Shown here: positions 5,692 through 6,263 of the stretch, one piece after another
How the letters are laid out: every line of letters starts with the position of its first letter
Numbering within the stretch: position 1 is the first letter of the stretch
NCBI GenBank assembly: GCA_964512165.1
Contig: CAZEHQ010000243.1
Coordinates: 1-6,263 of the forward strand
Length of the DNA stretch: 6,263 nt
Direction: 5' to 3'
Source: UBA8231 sp964512165
Lineage (GTDB): Bacteria; Latescibacterota; UBA2968; UBA8231
Notes under the pieces: generated by a model
Databases searched by the model: none
The model's input: only the letters and a program-made list of their open reading frames with translations
What the model was told of the DNA's origin: nothing
Translations under genes and position numbers: made by a program

Positions 5692-6263
5692 ATGGCTGCC
5701 AAGCAGTTGCAGTTCGATTCTTCGGCCCGCGAATCCCTTGCCGAGGGCGTGGACCGGCTGGCCGATGCGGTCAAGGTCACGCTCGGCCCCAAGGGCCGCA
5801 ACGTCGTCCTCGACAAGAAGTTCGGCTCCCCTACGGTCACCAAGGACGGGGTCACCGTCGCCAAGGAGATCGAGCTGAAGGAGCCTTTCGAGAACATGGG
5901 GGCCCAGATGGTCCGCGAGGTCGCTTCCAAGACCTCCGACGTCGCCGGTGACGGCACGACCACGGCCACCGTCTTCGCCCAGGCCATCTTCCGCGAGGGC
6001 CTGCGCAACGTCACCTCCGGCGCCAACCCCATGGATCTCAAGCGCGGCGTCGACGCCGCCGTGGCCGCCGTGGTGGGCACCATCCGCAAGTCGGCCCGCA
6101 CGGTCAAGAGCCACGAGGAGATCGCCCAGGTCGCCCGCACTTCCGCCAACAACGACTCCGAGATCGGCGACCTCATCGCCGACGCCATGGACAAGGTCGG
6201 CAAGGACGGCGTCATCACCGTCGAGGAAGCCAAGTCGATGGACACCGCTCTCGACGTCGTCGA
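5692..6263 (+). CDS. groL: Chaperonin GroEL (Hsp60), 5' part
   Basis: The first 190 residues of GroEL are present; the rest lies beyond the window. GroEL forms a double heptameric ring that folds proteins in an ATP-driven cycle capped by GroES. Numbering matches E. coli GroEL without gaps over the key sites: TLGPKG (30-35), the nucleotide-binding loop; VTKDGVTVAKEIEL (49-62), with Asp52 for ATP hydrolysis; and GDGTTTATV (86-94), with Asp87 as metal ligand. SANND (151-155) and DKVGKDGVITVEEAKSMD (167-184) mark the end of the first equatorial segment and the start of the intermediate domain. All catalytic residues expected in this part are kept, so it should be active. It is preceded by a CIRCE site and strong ribosome binding site but no groES, so groES must lie elsewhere or downstream. 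Identification is secure. Confidence 0.98.
   Translation, partial: MAAKQLQFDSSARESLAEGVDRLADAVKVTLGPKGRNVVLDKKFGSPTVTKDGVTVAKEIELKEPFENMGAQMVREVASKTSDVAGDGTTTATVFAQAIFREGLRNVTSGANPMDLKRGVDAAVAAVVGTIRKSARTVKSHEEIAQVARTSANNDSEIGDLIADAMDKVGKDGVITVEEAKSMDTALDVV

Noticed and set aside
5642..5878. Possible upstream ORF starting at the ATG formed at the end of CIRCE
   Set aside because: It runs out of frame into groEL, has only GGGAG 4 bases before it, and its sequence within groEL is plainly a shadow. A short regulatory role cannot be fully excluded.

Overview
This is a high-GC bacterial window, roughly 70% G+C by eye. It carries housekeeping genes, with no mobile element, RNA gene or CRISPR array that I can see. 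The high GC opens long antisense reading frames almost everywhere, so genes were chosen by recognisable protein motifs and by junctions, not by ORF length. The phylum cannot be fixed from this sequence. GroEL controlled by a CIRCE operator, with no groES directly in front of it, together with arginine and molybdopterin genes, fits many bacterial phyla.

Region 1 (bases 2-3450, plus strand) is a tightly packed run of five genes that looks like one transcription unit. It opens with the 3' part of a parvulin-type peptidyl-prolyl isomerase, cut by the window edge. A small S4-domain RNA-binding protein (RqcP/Hsp15 type) follows, then a class I SAM-dependent methyltransferase, a DHH/DHHA1 phosphoesterase of the NrnA type, and an ornithine carbamoyltransferase-like enzyme. 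Gaps are 4 and 7 bases and overlaps are 14 and 4 bases, so translational coupling is likely. Function is mixed: protein folding and ribosome rescue, an unknown methylation, turnover of short RNA or nucleotides, and carbamoyl transfer.

Region 2 (3472-5326, minus strand) is a two-gene unit converging on region 1, with only 21 bases between. Its first gene encodes a 456-residue protein that I do not recognise. One base after its stop comes moaC, for molybdenum cofactor synthesis. A sigma70-like promoter candidate lies about 60-85 bases upstream of the first gene.

Region 3 (5327-5691) is a 365-base divergent intergenic region with no convincing gene. It holds the minus-strand promoter candidate and a groEL promoter candidate overlapping one arm of a 9-bp inverted repeat. 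It also holds a clear CIRCE operator, a direct repeat around the operator, and a strong ribosome binding site. The implied control is HrcA repression of groEL, relieved by heat or unfolded protein.

Region 4 (5692 to the end) is the first 190 codons of groEL, cut by the window edge.

The two items most worth following are the carbamoyltransferase that has lost the usual ornithine-binding SMG loop, and the unrecognised 456-residue protein paired with moaC. No clearly new multi-gene system is visible.
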